DNA of 64,000 nucleotides from contig CM043959.1 of assembly GCA_014529385.2 (NCBI GenBank), positions 56,259,753 to 56,323,752 of the forward strand. The letters run 5' to 3'. Each line of letters opens with the position of its first letter. Position 1 is the stretch's first letter. A program made the translations under genes and the position numbers. The notes under the pieces are model-generated. The model saw nothing but the letters and a program-made list of their open reading frames with translations. It made no database searches and was not told where the DNA came from. Source of the DNA: Adiantum capillus-veneris. Lineage: Eukaryota > Streptophyta > Polypodiopsida > Polypodiales > Pteridaceae. Below, piece after piece: positions 30,303 through 41,398 of the stretch.

Positions 30303-30821
30303 ATGAAACCAATAAAGAATTTGTTTCACGATCTTCAAAGAGATAAAGCGGGGCCACATTGTTCTCAACTACGCTTCGACAAGAGCAGCTCTTATCTTCA
30401 AAGATACCAACAAAGCTCTATTAACAAAGTGGCAAAGAAAATCAAATTGGAGATGCCAGTGCACACACATCAAAGTCTCAAACATTTTGAGATAGGAGCT
30501 CCAATAAAAAGTCGTATGTACCAAGAGGCAAAGTATCCAAAGAAGCAGGTATCATCGACCAACTGCACAAATGGAAAGGTAAAGCAGGATGTGCAACAAC
30601 ATGCACAAATGTCTCATCCACAACATCCAAATCACAAAGAACACATGTTCATCAATCAAAGGCAAATGGGCACCCCATTTGAACAAGTAAAACATGCCAG
30701 ATATAACTCAATCAAGGAAGGGGAGAGTCTCATCAACAAGAAGACCAGACTACAAATGGTCGTGTCAAGGGGAATGGTGCACACCTCGGCCCGGGGCGAT
30801 CACTTTTTAGAATGTGTATGA
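30303..30821 (+). CDS. E2 3' hydrophilic ORF, 172 codons
   Basis: An open frame rich in Lys, Gln, His and Ser, with no recognised domain and no clear E1 counterpart. It ends just before the sequence changes to a purine-rich run (30887-30899) and the leader of chromovirus A. It may be non-functional 3' internal sequence. Confidence 0.25.
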   Translation: MKPIKNLFHDLQRDKAGPHCSQLRFDKSSSYLQRYQQSSINKVAKKIKLEMPVHTHQSLKHFEIGAPIKSRMYQEAKYPKKQVSSTNCTNGKVKQDVQQHAQMSHPQHPNHKEHMFINQRQMGTPFEQVKHARYNSIKEGESLINKKTRLQMVVSRGMVHTSARGDHFLECV

Positions 30822-31273
30822 TATCACGTGAGTTAACTGGAGAGGATTATTAAAAGACCAAAATGTATAAAAATGTATACATACAGAGGGGGGTGGGGGT
30901 TTTTTAAATAGGCTCACAGTGTAAGTATAGTATGTATATTGGGGTATTATTAATTACCTCTTGAACCCACGTGATATAGGGGTCTTTTGATAAGTGACTG
31001 CCCCGGGCACCTCGGGAGCTTTGGATTTAATAATGGAGTCTTTTTGGACTTGCCTACGGCTTTACCATTATTGAGCCATAAGAAGTCCGAAAGGAGCTAG
31101 CCCTCGGCAACTCTGCTAGCAATGTTAGACCTACTCCTGTACTCTCTATAATTAACCTCTTTGAGCCGTGGGTGTAGATACTTAAGAGCCAATTTTCAAA
31201 GGCTAAGAGGAGTGGAAACTAAGGTTTTAAATTGCCAAAGCATACACTAAGTACATACATAAATTTTGTTAAC
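30822..31273 (+). other. Junction region and possible leader of chromovirus A
   Basis: It holds an aggggggtggggg purine run and a segment with gtaccactattgag-like half palindromes. No LTR end or primer site is recognised, so the 5' LTR of chromovirus A is not identified. Confidence 0.4.
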
Positions 31274-32854
31274 ATGGCTGACAATAATCAAGAGAGTAGA
31301 ATGAACATTGATAGCTTTGATTTTGCACCTGAAGGTGCTAATGATGATGCTCCCATGTTTGTGAATTATCTCGTCACTAGGTTGCAGCAAGCTATGGGCA
31401 ACCCTGCTTTGCAAGCCGAAGTTACTCAACAACTTCGTGCTTATGGAATTTCCCTTCCTCTCCAAGAGGAGAGAGAGCTTAGGAGGCCTCTTGAAGAGAC
31501 CCCCAAAAGAAGACTCTCTCCCATTAGAGAGGAGGAATCCAAAGAGCAAGAAAGCAATGAAAGTTTAAGTTCCTCTAAAGATGTGACTCCACGAAGACGG
31601 TGGTCTAGACGATCACCCACTCCTCCCAAGAGGAAAAGATCAACACATAGTCCTTCTCCTCATCACTCTGATAGGCAAGAGAGGAAACAAAGGAAGAAAA
31701 GGGCTAGGAAGAGATCACCCTCTTCTCCTTCTTCTTCACCTTCCTCCTCTTCCGATGAAAGTTATGGCTATTCTCCTAGAGAATACAAGAGGGGAGGACA
31801 TCGAAAATCATTTCCTGCATGGCGAAGGTCACAAAAGCTAAAGAAGTTCAAGGAAGGAGGAAAGAGTATCTCTTTTCTCACCTATGATGGCACCTTTGGT
31901 GCTACCGACAAAGTGTTGGCCTTCATCCAGCAATTTGATGCGGCCTTTGGAGACGAGGGCTTCACAGAGTCCTCAAAGCTACGCCATGTAGCTATACACT
32001 TCCAAAAATCAACTCGTCAATGGTGGGCTAGCCTTCGTGGCAATGAAGCCCCAAAGACATGGAAAACTCTACGAGTTTCCATCATGAAGCAATTCCTTGC
32101 AAGTGATGCAAAGGACAAAGTTCTTACCGAATGGCGCAGCTTGAAGCTTCTCTCTCACGAGTCTATCCACAAGTACGTAGACAAGTTTTGGGATTTACAT
32201 CTCAAAGCTACTGTCTTTCAAAAGATAGACTTTGCTGAGCAAAGACAGCAATTCTGTGCGGGATTACCTGAAGAGATGGCTAAATACATCAACTCTCAAC
32301 GGCATAGTACTATTAGTGAAGTAATCCATCACACCATGGTTGCTTCACGCATCAATTTCCATCAAGGGGCTAGACGTAATGTCAAGCCCATGGAAAACAA
32401 AGACAAAAATGATGCAAAGGGGAAAACCAATGTTCACAATACTTCCCAAGTCACTTCCAACAACAACAACAACAAAAACAACAACAATCGGTCCAAGGAT
32501 AAGGGAGTTTACAAAGGTAAAAATAAACTCTCTCCTGAAGAGCTTGAAGCTTTTCACAAGGACCATAAGTGTTTCAAGTGTGGGGAGCAAGGACATGGCT
32601 ATCGTTCTTGCCCCAAGAAGAATACTCTCAATGAGACTCCTAGGGCTTCCACCATCGAAGCTCCAAAAGAGGATACTCATTGCAAAGGATCATCACTTTC
32701 CTATGCTTGGGGAAAGGTAAGAGATCATGATGCCTTCATCTTGTTTGACCCTGGCTCTACTCTGAACTTTATATCAATGGAGTTGGCCACCAAGTTGGGC
32801 ATTCAAGCTTTTGAGATGGGAGATATGGTAATGGCTGACACAGCTTTCAAGGGA
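31274..32854 (+). pseudogene. Chromovirus A gag and truncated protease
   Basis: Starts Met-Ala-Asp-Asn-Asn at 31274, after an AT-rich leader; an upstream in-frame ATG at 31232 is less likely. An Arg/Ser-rich basic region (31560-31830) is followed by the gag core with Trp-Trp-Ala-Ser-Leu (near 32030) and an Asn-rich spacer. The zinc knuckle Cys-Phe-Lys-Cys-Gly-Glu-Gln-Gly-His (near 32570) comes next, then a protease start with Phe-Asp-Pro-Gly-Ser. Protease sequence stops at about 32854 and the frame runs on, without a break, into integrase sequence of B1. Confidence 0.8.
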
Positions 32855-33821
32855 CAGACAGCTCACTTAATCCCAGTCAAGACAACCTTTACAGCTTCAG
32901 ATATTGCTCGTTTGTTTGTGAAGGAGGTATTCAGAATTCATGGTTTACCCAAGAGGATTGTCAGCGCGATCGTGATTCCAAGTTTACTTCAAAGTTTTGG
33001 GTATCATTGTTTCAAGCTATTGGAACCTAGTTATGTTTTAGTACTGCTTATCATCCTCAAACTGATGGCCAAACTGAAAGAGTTAATCAAGTAATTGAAG
33101 ACATCCTCAGAGCCTACTGCAATAGAGAACCTCGCAAGTGGATTCAATACCTACCCTTGGTAGAGTATGCATACAATTCCTCTACTCATAGAAGTATTGG
33201 AATGACACCTTTTAATGCTCTTTATGGTCAAGAATGTTTATCACCTCTTAACTTTTCTGACCCCACTATAAGGGTAGAAGCCTCAAAGAAAATGCTTGAA
33301 GAAATGGAAGCTCAAACCAAAGCTATTTGAAGGGATATTCAAGCGGCTCAAGATTAACAAAAGAAATATGTCGAATTAAAAGATCTGATCAGATTTTCAA
33401 AGAAGGTGACAAAGTTTTCTTACAAGCAAAGCCCAAAAAGAGCAATATGTCTCTCGGAAGGAATAAGAAGCTTAGTTACCGATATTGTGGACCTTACAAA
33501 ATAATCAAGGTTGTAAGTGATCAAGCTTATAGACTAAAACTCCCTTCTGATCTCAAAGTGCATGATGTATTTCATGTAAGTCTGTTAAAACCTTATGTAT
33601 ATAACCCTGACCATGTCCTTGATGATGAGCAAATCATTTTACCTGCTCAAGATGTTCTACAACTCCAACCTGATACTATCCTAGAAACTCGGGAGAGAAA
33701 GCTTAGGAATAGATCCATCAAAGAACATCTTATCTTATGGAAGGATTTCCCTATAGAAGATGCTACTTGGGAAGATGAGACATCCCTTCTTAAGGATTAC
33801 CCTTCACTGTTCTTGAGATGA
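32855..33821 (+). pseudogene. B1 integrase C-terminal half and chromodomain
   Basis: It opens with His-Leu-Ile-Pro-Val-Lys in frame with the upstream protease. A one-base frameshift near 32965 precedes the Asp-Ser-Lys-Phe-Thr-Ser-Lys-Phe-Trp segment. A stop at about 33330 and another near 33357 follow. The frame 33327-33821 carries the integrase tail (Gly-Pro-Tyr-Lys-Ile, His-Asp-Val-Phe-His-Val-Ser-Leu-Leu-Lys-Pro) and a chromodomain ending Pro-Ile-Glu-Asp-Ala-Thr-Trp-Glu near 33770. Very close to B2. Confidence 0.8.
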
Positions 33822-33850
33822 GGGTATCTCAAATTCTAAGTTGGGGAGAT

Positions 33851-35480
33851 TGTAAAGTCTTTACTTTTGAATTTCACACAAGTTCTATTACGCATTTGAT
33901 TTTTTTTTAACCATCACTCATTATTTAAGATATTCGAGTTCAAATTATGAATCGTAGGCTGAGAAAACCTAAAATTTAAAATTTACGCTACAAAATTTTG
34001 ACATGTTTAGCTATATGAATCACTAATTAACTTATTGTAAGACTTAGTCTGATTGTAGAATTTTCTTTTACTATTGTAAAGTTAATATAAGACTGTAAAG
34101 TTTAACTTAAAAATGTAAAGTAAATTATCATTAAGAAAATAAATAAAATAATTATAAAGACAAAAGAATACACAGGGATGACAAATGAAGGCACATGGAC
34201 TCACTTGGACTCACATAGGAGGGGACAAAGTGGAACACACTGTCACATGAAAAGGAGAGGCTAGTCTTGACTAATCTTAATGAGGGGGGGCTGTGTGGCC
34301 TTATCATTTGATGATAATGACAAATTGGTCAAGCTGATGGGTACCACAAGGGTACCAAAAATGCGGGTATGATTTTTGGAAGAAAAAAACAATATTTTTT
34401 TTGGAAAAAAAAAGTTGAACGTTTTCTTTTCTGCTATAAATAGAGCATCCATGCTCACACTTTAAAACATAGAGATTGCCTCTATAGCGCTCACGAAGTG
34501 CTGCCACTTCTCTTACAGAGAAGACGTCCACAAACACTAAGAGAGCAAAAACTCTAGTGGATTAGTAAGTACAAAAAAATGGCTCCAAAGCGTGCTCGAA
34601 CCCAAGGCGCTAATGATCATGAAGCTGGTACAAGTAACGGTGGAACTCCTACAGAACATGTTATGTCTCCACCAATCGGATCAATCGGAGCTATGGTATA
34701 GGTTAGTATTGCAGTTTCAAGTTATGCATCATTGCATATGCAAGACCATAGAAATATATTAATTACCTTATGAAAAGAAAACACAGACCGAAACCACAAG
34801 GCTTAACCCCAAGAAACTCGGCATATGTTTGACAAGTAGGAAAGATTGTCTGGTCAAACTGGTTGCTATAGGAAAGAATGTTTGTCCAAAACCTTCGGTA
34901 GGGTTTCTCTCAAGTCTCTCTACTTATTAGCGCTGGTATTATGTGGCAGTGCCGAGGCGTGAGATGACGCCGCCCAGGATGGCACCGCTGATGCTGTGGT
35001 GGAGTACACCCAGATTAGCCCAGCTGGATACTGCAGTTTTGTTTTGCCGTGGCGTGAGGATGACGCCCAGATTGACACCGTTGTTGCTGTGGCGGGAGTA
35101 CGTCCAGATTAGCACAACGAGTACTTGTCGAGCCGTATGGGATGCTCATGAGGACAAGGGTTTTTATAAATAATGTATATACCAATCGGACATAATAGCA
35201 CCAGTAGAGATTCTTAAGTGAACCTAATCCAAGGATTGTTGGCTTGAAATTAGACAGCTTCTTGTTTGACTATTGTTTGTAATCCTATTTGAAGGGTTGT
35301 TTTAATGAACCAGTATCATAAATAAAGTAAATAAAAATATATGTTTAAACAGTGTGGTAGTAATTAGATAACAAAAGAAGAGTGAGTGTGGTGTGGAAAG
35401 TGGGAGAATGATACCCCGACGGTATCATTCTATGGACGGGTGGACCCGATGAGTCGGGTAACTTTCCAACGCTAGAAATT
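33851..35480 (+). repeat. B1 LTR with coding 5' exon
   Basis: It begins tgtaaagtc directly after the agttggggaga polypurine tract. TATA box TATAAATAG at 34435-34443. Homology with B2 downstream of its tract continues past a Met-Ala-Pro-Lys-Arg start (34579) to about 35480, which is why the gag start appears to lie inside the LTR. Two imperfect repeats of about 100 bp lie at about 34950-35145. The right edge is uncertain. Confidence 0.55.
34579..34701 (+). CDS. B1 LTR-borne gag N-terminal exon
   Basis: 40 codons starting Met-Ala-Pro-Lys-Arg, with Gly, Thr and Ser-rich sequence after, ending at a TAG at 34699-34701. A GGTTAGT donor-like site starts there. The start lies about 140 bp downstream of the TATA box. 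B2 has a homologous frameshifted segment at 57838. Chromoviruses of the CRM type are known to start gag inside the LTR; assignment here is inference. Confidence 0.45.
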   Translation: MAPKRARTQGANDHEAGTSNGGTPTEHVMSPPIGSIGAMV

Positions 35481-35740
35481 GTTTTTTTTTAAGTCATAAA
35501 TCTTAAAAGAGACAAACCTTGGCGGCTGTGCTTCTGAAACATGGGAAAAAAAGCGCACAGGTTGGTCACTCTAAGATTTATACTTTTAGGTATAATTGAT
35601 TATAGATAGTTTTTAGATAGGGTTATAGTGGTCATGCTCCGCCATAGCGAGATAGGACCAATCCTTCACTAACGGTTCATGCCCGTGGCTACGTAGTACG
35701 TTGGTTTTTCTTTTTCAGGATTGGAGACCTATCAAAGGTA

Positions 35741-36690
35741 CTCCGCTCCTCTCAAAAAAGGGAAGGGACCTCACATCCTTATCGAGTCTCACAAGCTCAA
35801 CAAGAGGAGATCATGAGGCAAGTACAGGAATTGGTAGACAAAGGGATGGTGAGGCCTAGTTCCTCTCCCTTTTGTTCTCCAGTCCTTTTAGTGCAAAAGA
35901 AAAATGGTACATACCGTATGTGTGTGGACTATCGAGCACTAAACCATATCACTATCAAAAATAGATTTCTCGTGCCTCGGGTAGAAGATCTGTTTGATAA
36001 GCTACAAGGCTCTACCTACTTCAGTAGGATTGACCTTAAGAGTGTCTATCATCAAATAAGGATAGTGAATGAAGATATCCTAAAGACCGCGTTTCACACA
36101 ACATTTGGTCTTTATGAATATCTAGTCATCCCTTTTGGCTTGACTAATGCACCAGCTACGTTCAATCGTCTGATGGAGAAACTTTTTAGACCTTATCGCA
36201 AATTCACTGGAGTTTTCTTTGATGATATCATCATCTACTCCAAGTCTTTGGAGGAACATAAGCAACATCTCCAAGTGATTTTTCAAGCATTGAGGGAGAA
36301 CAAGCTTTTTCTCAACCAAAAGAAAAGTAAATTCTTCCTTCAAGAGATTCAATACCTAGGTCATATTATCTCTCATGATGATATCCGTATGGATCCATCA
36401 AAGTTAGAGGTACAAAATCATGGCCTAACCCAAGAAATCTACATGAGCTAAGAAGCTTTATTGGTATATGCGCATACTATAGACGCTTCATAGCAAAATT
36501 CTCTCAAGTAGCAGGACCACTACACGACTTAACTAAGAAGAACGTTAAGTTTGTATGGACTGCTAAGGAGCAAAATGCTTTTGAAAAGCTCAAAGAGAAG
36601 CTTACTTCCCAACCAATCCTCGTGCTTCCGGATCTCTCAAAGCCATTTGAGGTCGACAATGTGATGCTTGTGGTGATTGCCTTGGAGCAG
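35741..36690 (+). pseudogene. Chromovirus A reverse transcriptase
   Basis: It begins with Pro-Tyr-Arg-Val-Ser near 35785. The frame is open through Lys-Gly-Met-Val-Arg-Pro-Ser, Met-Cys-Val-Asp-Tyr-Arg-Ala-Leu-Asn, Phe-Ser-Arg-Ile-Asp-Leu-Lys and the catalytic Phe-Phe-Asp-Asp near 36220, up to the Tyr-Leu-Gly-His-Ile-Ile thumb. Frameshifts at about 36415 and about 36655 are the only breaks before RNase H. Relatively young decay. Confidence 0.88.
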
Positions 36691-38495
36691 TTTTGCTTCA
36701 AGAAGGGCATGCCATAGCATATGAGAGTCGAAGGCTCAATACTGATGAACGAGTCTTGGGCATTTATGAGAAAGATCTTTTAGCTGTTTTACATGCCCTA
36801 GACACATGGAAGCACTACCTATTGGGGACTCCATTTATCCTACGAACCGACCACCAAAGTCTCAAGTATTTCATGACGCAAACCAAGCTTTCCAACAAAC
36901 AAATGAGGTGGGCAAATTTTCTTTCGCAATTTAATTTCCATATTTCTCACATAGCTGGTAAGCACAATCAAGTGGCCGATGCACTTTCACGACGACCAAA
37001 AGTTAATGCGGTGTCTATAGCTACTCACAATGATCTATCCTCTATGATAGATGAGTATGCTATTGACCCTGATTTTAGAGACATAATGTCAGCCCTTGCT
37101 TTGGGGAAGAAAGAGAAACCATTCACCTTGCAGGATGGTTATCTTCTCCATAGCAATAGGCTATGTGTTACCCATTCCCTTCGTGAGAAAGTTATGTATG
37201 AATCCCATGCTCCTCCATATGCGGGGCATAGAGGTATTCAACCTACTCTCCGAGGAGTAGAGACGTACTTCTATTGGCCTACCATGAAAGTGGACATACA
37301 AGAGTATGTTTCAAAATGTGTAGTATGCCAAAAGACCAAGTATGATAGAGGGAATCAACCTGGATTACTCCATCCGTTGCCTATCCCAAATTCACCATGG
37401 GAGAGTATATCCATAGATTTCATCTTTGGATTACCCAAGTCTATCCATGGGAATACACGAATATGGACAATAGTCGACATGTTTAGCAATCAAGCACATT
37501 TTATTCCTGTCAAAAAGACTATTAAGGCACATCAAATGGAAACTCTCTTCATATCTCATATTTTCAAGCACCATGGATTACCCACATCCATGGTGTCAAA
37601 TAGAGATCCTAGAATGACCAGTAATTTCTGGAAAGGTCTCTTCGAAAATCTAGGAACAAGATTGAATTTCTCTTCAGCCTATCACCCACAAACGGATGGC
37701 CAAAGTGAGATAGCCAATCTTACGATACTCGGTCTACTCAAGACTTATGTTACCAAAGTAGATCAATTCTCACAATGGGAAAAGTACCTACCTCTTGTAG
37801 AGTATGCCTACAATAATATTGTACATACTTCTACGGGAAAAGCACCTTTTGAGATCATTGAGGGAAGACCTAAAAGTCCCTTGCTACTCAAAGTACATGG
37901 GAAGATCTTCGCCGTCGATGAGTATAGCCGTGACCTACAAGAATCTTTTCAAAAGATTAAGGAGGCTATATCCATCTCTCAACAAAGGCAGAAAGTTGCT
38001 GCTGATAAGCACAGAAGAGCCTTAATGTTCAAAGAAAATGATTGGGTCTTACTCAAGTTTCCTAAGGCTCGATTAAGGCAAACGACGGGCAAAAATCCTA
38101 CGGGCCATCAAAAGTATTATGCTAAACTAGCAAAAAGATACTATGGTCCTTTCCAAATCTTAAAGCCCATCAATGAGACGGCTTATCAACTCAAGTTTCC
38201 CAACCATTGGCTCATACACAATGCCTTTCATGTAAGCCTACTTAAGCCCTACAAAGGAGATCCACCAACTGAACCAATTATTGAAGACCCTCCCGAAGTT
38301 GAAGACCAAGAAGAGGTGCTACAATCCGAAGCTATCCTTCGGCATGAAGACAAGGTAGTACGACATGGTAAGATTATCCGACGGTATCTTATTAAGTTCA
38401 AAAATTATCCTTTTGAAGATGCTAGATGGATGCAAGGAATACAACTTAAGGATAATATGAACCTTGTCAATGCTTACAATGCCACATTAGAGTAA
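36660..38495 (+). pseudogene. Chromovirus A RNase H, integrase and chromodomain
   Basis: One open frame of about 600 codons. RNase H: Glu near 36765, Thr-Asp-His-Gln-Ser near 36850, Val-Ala-Asp-Ala-Leu-Ser near 36985. Integrase zinc module: His-Ala-Pro-Pro with His-Arg-Gly, and Cys-Val-Val-Cys near 37318. Core: Ser-Ile-Asp-Phe near 37413; the second Asp position reads Ser-Asn-Arg-Asp near 37600, so Asp to Asn; Gln-Ser-Glu near 37705. Tail with His-Asn-Ala-Phe-His-Val-Ser, then a chromodomain with Pro-Phe-Glu-Asp-Ala-Arg-Trp near 38415. Probably inactive integrase, otherwise well kept. Confidence 0.88.
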
Positions 38496-38525
38496 GCAAA
38501 TGTACAAATTTCTTTTAAATGACTC

Positions 38526-38745
38526 ATGTTTTTGTCTTATAAGACTAGTCCTCTTTTTAATTGTGCACAAATTTAACAAGTATGCATGCTTAGAATCATG
38601 TTTTTGTCTTATAAGACTAGTCCTCTTTTTAATTGTGCACAAATTTAACAAGTATGCATGCTTAGAATCATGTTTTTGTCTTATAAGACTAGTCCTCTTT
38701 TTAATTGTGCACAAATTTAACTAGTATGCATTCTTAGAATCATGT
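38526..38745 (+). repeat. Three 72-bp tandem units after chromovirus A pol
   Basis: The unit catgtttttgtcttataaga... repeats at 38526, 38598 and 38670, nearly identical. Because 72 is divisible by three, both strands stay open through the array; I do not treat these frames as genes. Confidence 0.95.
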
Positions 38746-38998
38746 TTGTGATGACAACGTCTCTCAAACACCAAGTAGAATTTGTCACTCTACTTTGGGA
38801 GAATGAAATGGACTAAAGAGCAGACATGCTTGCGGCAGCTATGTCTCCCAAGCACCAAATGGATTATTCATCCATCTTGTAAAGATGTCGTAGGGTAAAA
38901 AGGGATCCTCTACCCGCTAAGTAAAATTGACTAATGACTAAGGCTTTACCTCTTCTACCTCATAGTCGAGGACCACTATGATTTCAAGAGAGAGGTAG

Positions 38999-40640
38999 TG
39001 TCATAAAATCTAATATCTAATGTCTAACCAACCCAAATGATTTTCTCATATTAAATTGATCACTTAATCTCGGAGAATAAACGGAAACAAGTGTTAAGAT
39101 ATAGACATGTGCTTATAGATCTATCTCAACACAGGGCCAATGGTAAAGGGGCCCAAATGAGAGATGGTCTATCACAGAGCAAGGCTAACCAATGGAGCAT
39201 AAGACCTTAGGGTTAGCTTCATTGAAGACCTCCAATAATGTGTGTAAAAGTCCTTTGACCTTAGGTAAGCTAGGGCTGAGCTTGAGGCGCGGGAACCCGA
39301 CCCAGCTTGAGATGCTTGTCCTGCTTGTCATGCTTGTCATGCTGATGACTAAGGTGCTTGATGATTGAGGTGCTTAATGATTGAGATGCTTGAGGTGCTT
39401 CACATGCTTGAGATGCTAGGGTTGCACTTGAGGTGAGAACCCAGCCCAAGCTTAAAGTGCTTAAGAGCCAAGCTTGTGGTGGGAACTGGGCCTATGCATG
39501 AGGGGCTTGAGGTGTCAAAAAGTCAAAGATTCAATCCCTACAAGGAGGGGGTGATCCCTACATGAGGGGGGATGAGAGAGAACACCCACACACTCACACA
39601 AGGCATGCATGGTACAAAGAAATCAAAAGGGACACTTGTCAAGTTCCTCCTCATGTTGCCGTCATGGTGTGCCTGAAGCCTATTGGTTGGCCACCAAAGG
39701 GGTCCAATAATAAATTAGGAGATTTAATTAATTGATTTAGCATTTATCTAGCCTCTCTCTCAAAGGGGAAAGGGGGACACTTTTCTCAAGGCTACCCTTG
39801 CTGCTTGTAAAGCCTCCTGCTTATGATTGGCTAGGCCTGGAGGGGTCCAATGAGCTTCAAGCATGAGCTACAATGGGGGGTCGACCCAAGCAAGCTAGGG
39901 GGTTGCTTAGGGGGTATACTCACCCACACACACTCACAAACACTCTCATTGTGTGCTATTCAAAGTGCAAGAGCTCCCTCTCCTTCTCCAAGCAAGTAGA
40001 GGTTGAGAGCCTACACCAACACTCTTGGCTATGGAGTGCAAATCCAACCAAGAGCCATGCTTCAATGATTAAGCTTGCCATCTCCTTATTCTTCATTACT
40101 ATGCTATTATGTATGCTATCAACAAGAGTTATGATAAGTGAGGAATTAATTCTTTCACCTGTGAAATGTTTCTTCTTCCTCTTCCCTACCCTCATTCCCT
40201 GCTAGCTCTCTCCACCTTCAAAGGTGTCATCTTCATTGCATCACCTAGGTCACAAGGAACACAAAGATTGTATTGTAACAAGTCTCTCTTAATGGGAGAA
40301 ATCATAATACAAATGCCTATTGGAGGGTGGACCGGCTCCACATAATCCCGTTCTCAATTGTTGTCATGTTCTCTAAATTCTCTCTCTTGCAAAAGTATTG
40401 TTCATGCTAAGTTAACTAATTGCTATGATTATGTTGCTATCTTCAACTATGTTCACCCGCTATGCTCACAAAGTCATTTCTCAAAAGTACTCTCATTAAT
40501 TTCCGCTACTCTCAAGTTAAATAGGCCAATTCCATTACATTTCCACAAGTCGCCCTTGGAGAAGAGAGCTCTCGACCTTCTTCGCACGTGATTTCTGGAG
40601 TCCACAGTCGCCCATTTTACAGCATCGTCTCACACAAGAC
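38999..40640 (+). repeat. Chromovirus A 3' LTR, right end undefined
   Basis: caagagagaggtag at 38985-38998 looks like a polypurine tract and is followed by tgtcataaaatc. The 39270-39520 part is a run of degenerate short repeats around gaggtgcttgatgattg. No coding sequence is recognised in this 1.6 kb. No matching 5' LTR was found upstream of gag. Confidence 0.45.
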
Positions 40641-40879
40641 ATGGGGGCTAAATTCTAAGTTTATCAATGATCAATTATATATGGCTGGTAGCAAGTCTAG
40701 GCTCAAGAAAAAAACCCTAGAAATCGAGTAGTGCACGAAGTCCTATGACCCAAAATTGACCATAGCGGCCTGTCAACTCAACCAAATTGGACGAGACTTC
40801 AATCGTAGCATGCTCCTATATAATAGAACACTTCCATATCACCAGATGACCATTTGGCGGGGGTCTAGGGGGATCCCAA
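40641..40879. other. Short intergenic stretch before element H
   Basis: No feature recognised. It may include the lost 5' part of H. Confidence 0.3.
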
Positions 40880-40884
40880 ACTAT

Positions 40885-41398
40885 TCATCAAGGAGAGTTG
40901 GATGACATGATGAATATGATTTTAGATTTACAAAGACAGATCAAAGAGCTGAAGGATGAGGCCGAATAATACCAGCTTGCAAAAAAGAAGCAGCAGAAAG
41001 AAATGGAGGAACTGGGAGAACTTTGAACCAAGTTATTCGATGCCTGTAAGACCAAAGATCAACAGTTGAGAGAGGTAACAAATGAACTCCTAACCACCAC
41101 TTTGTCAGTACAAAAGATCCAAGTGCAACTCGATGTAGCGAACGCTTCTCTGCAGTACTCTGAGCAAAGGATTAGTGATCAGGCAACATTTTTAAGACAG
41201 ATAAGGAAAAATCCTGTTGTCGCTTGCATAAAAGGTATAGATGAAGTCTATAAGACTTTGGATCTCGAGCTAGAGCAATCACAAAGAAGATACCTTGCAC
41301 TGATGCGGGTACAACGAGAAGATCAACTGCTCAAGGAGATAACAGAGCTAAAAAGAGTCAATCAGCTACTGAGAGAGGGACAACCAACAACACAATAA
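40885..41398 (+). pseudogene. H coiled-coil protein
   Basis: Long Leu/Glu/Gln/Lys heptad-like stretches run from Met-Met-Asn-Met-Ile-Leu near 40905 through 41398. Tandem stops at about 40967 and one at about 41025 interrupt them. The longest open part is 41066-41398 (110 codons). No family recognised; a gag-like or capsid scaffold role is only a guess. Confidence 0.45.

Larger units (their letters stand above)
23898..30821 (+). mobile_element. E2: non-autonomous relative of E1, 3' LTR missing
   Basis: 5' LTR, primer site, short leader, zinc knuckle, coiled-coil linker, protease plus Cys-rich domain, degenerate second protease-like domain, Trp-x-Pro-Lys region, and a 3' block shared with E1. 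No RT, RNase H or integrase. The gag core present in E1 is absent: leader DNA joins directly to the knuckle. The reading frames are longer than those of E1. No TGTTTG-type 3' LTR is found before chromovirus A begins, so the right end is lost or cut near 30820. Confidence 0.75.
32855..35740 (+). mobile_element. B1: 3' part of a second chromovirus embedded in A
   Basis: Integrase C-terminal half, chromodomain, polypurine tract and LTR of a family also present as B2 (51480-58815). Its left edge is inside integrase, so it is not a whole insertion. Either a 5' part was deleted after insertion, or a recombinant was formed. Confidence 0.7.
31274..40640 (+). mobile_element. Chromovirus A (Ty3/gypsy), split by fragment B1
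   Basis: gag and start of protease at 31274-32854; RT, RNase H, integrase and chromodomain at 35741-38495; polypurine tract and 3' LTR start at 38999. Between them lies 2.9 kb of another chromovirus (B1). The A parts are in correct order and would be continuous if B1 were removed, apart from lost protease sequence. The right end of the 3' LTR is not defined; 40640 is an estimate. Confidence 0.65.

Noticed and set aside
39873-40205. 110-codon frame in the chromovirus A LTR
   Set aside because: Lies in LTR-like DNA with no known motif; probable chance frame.
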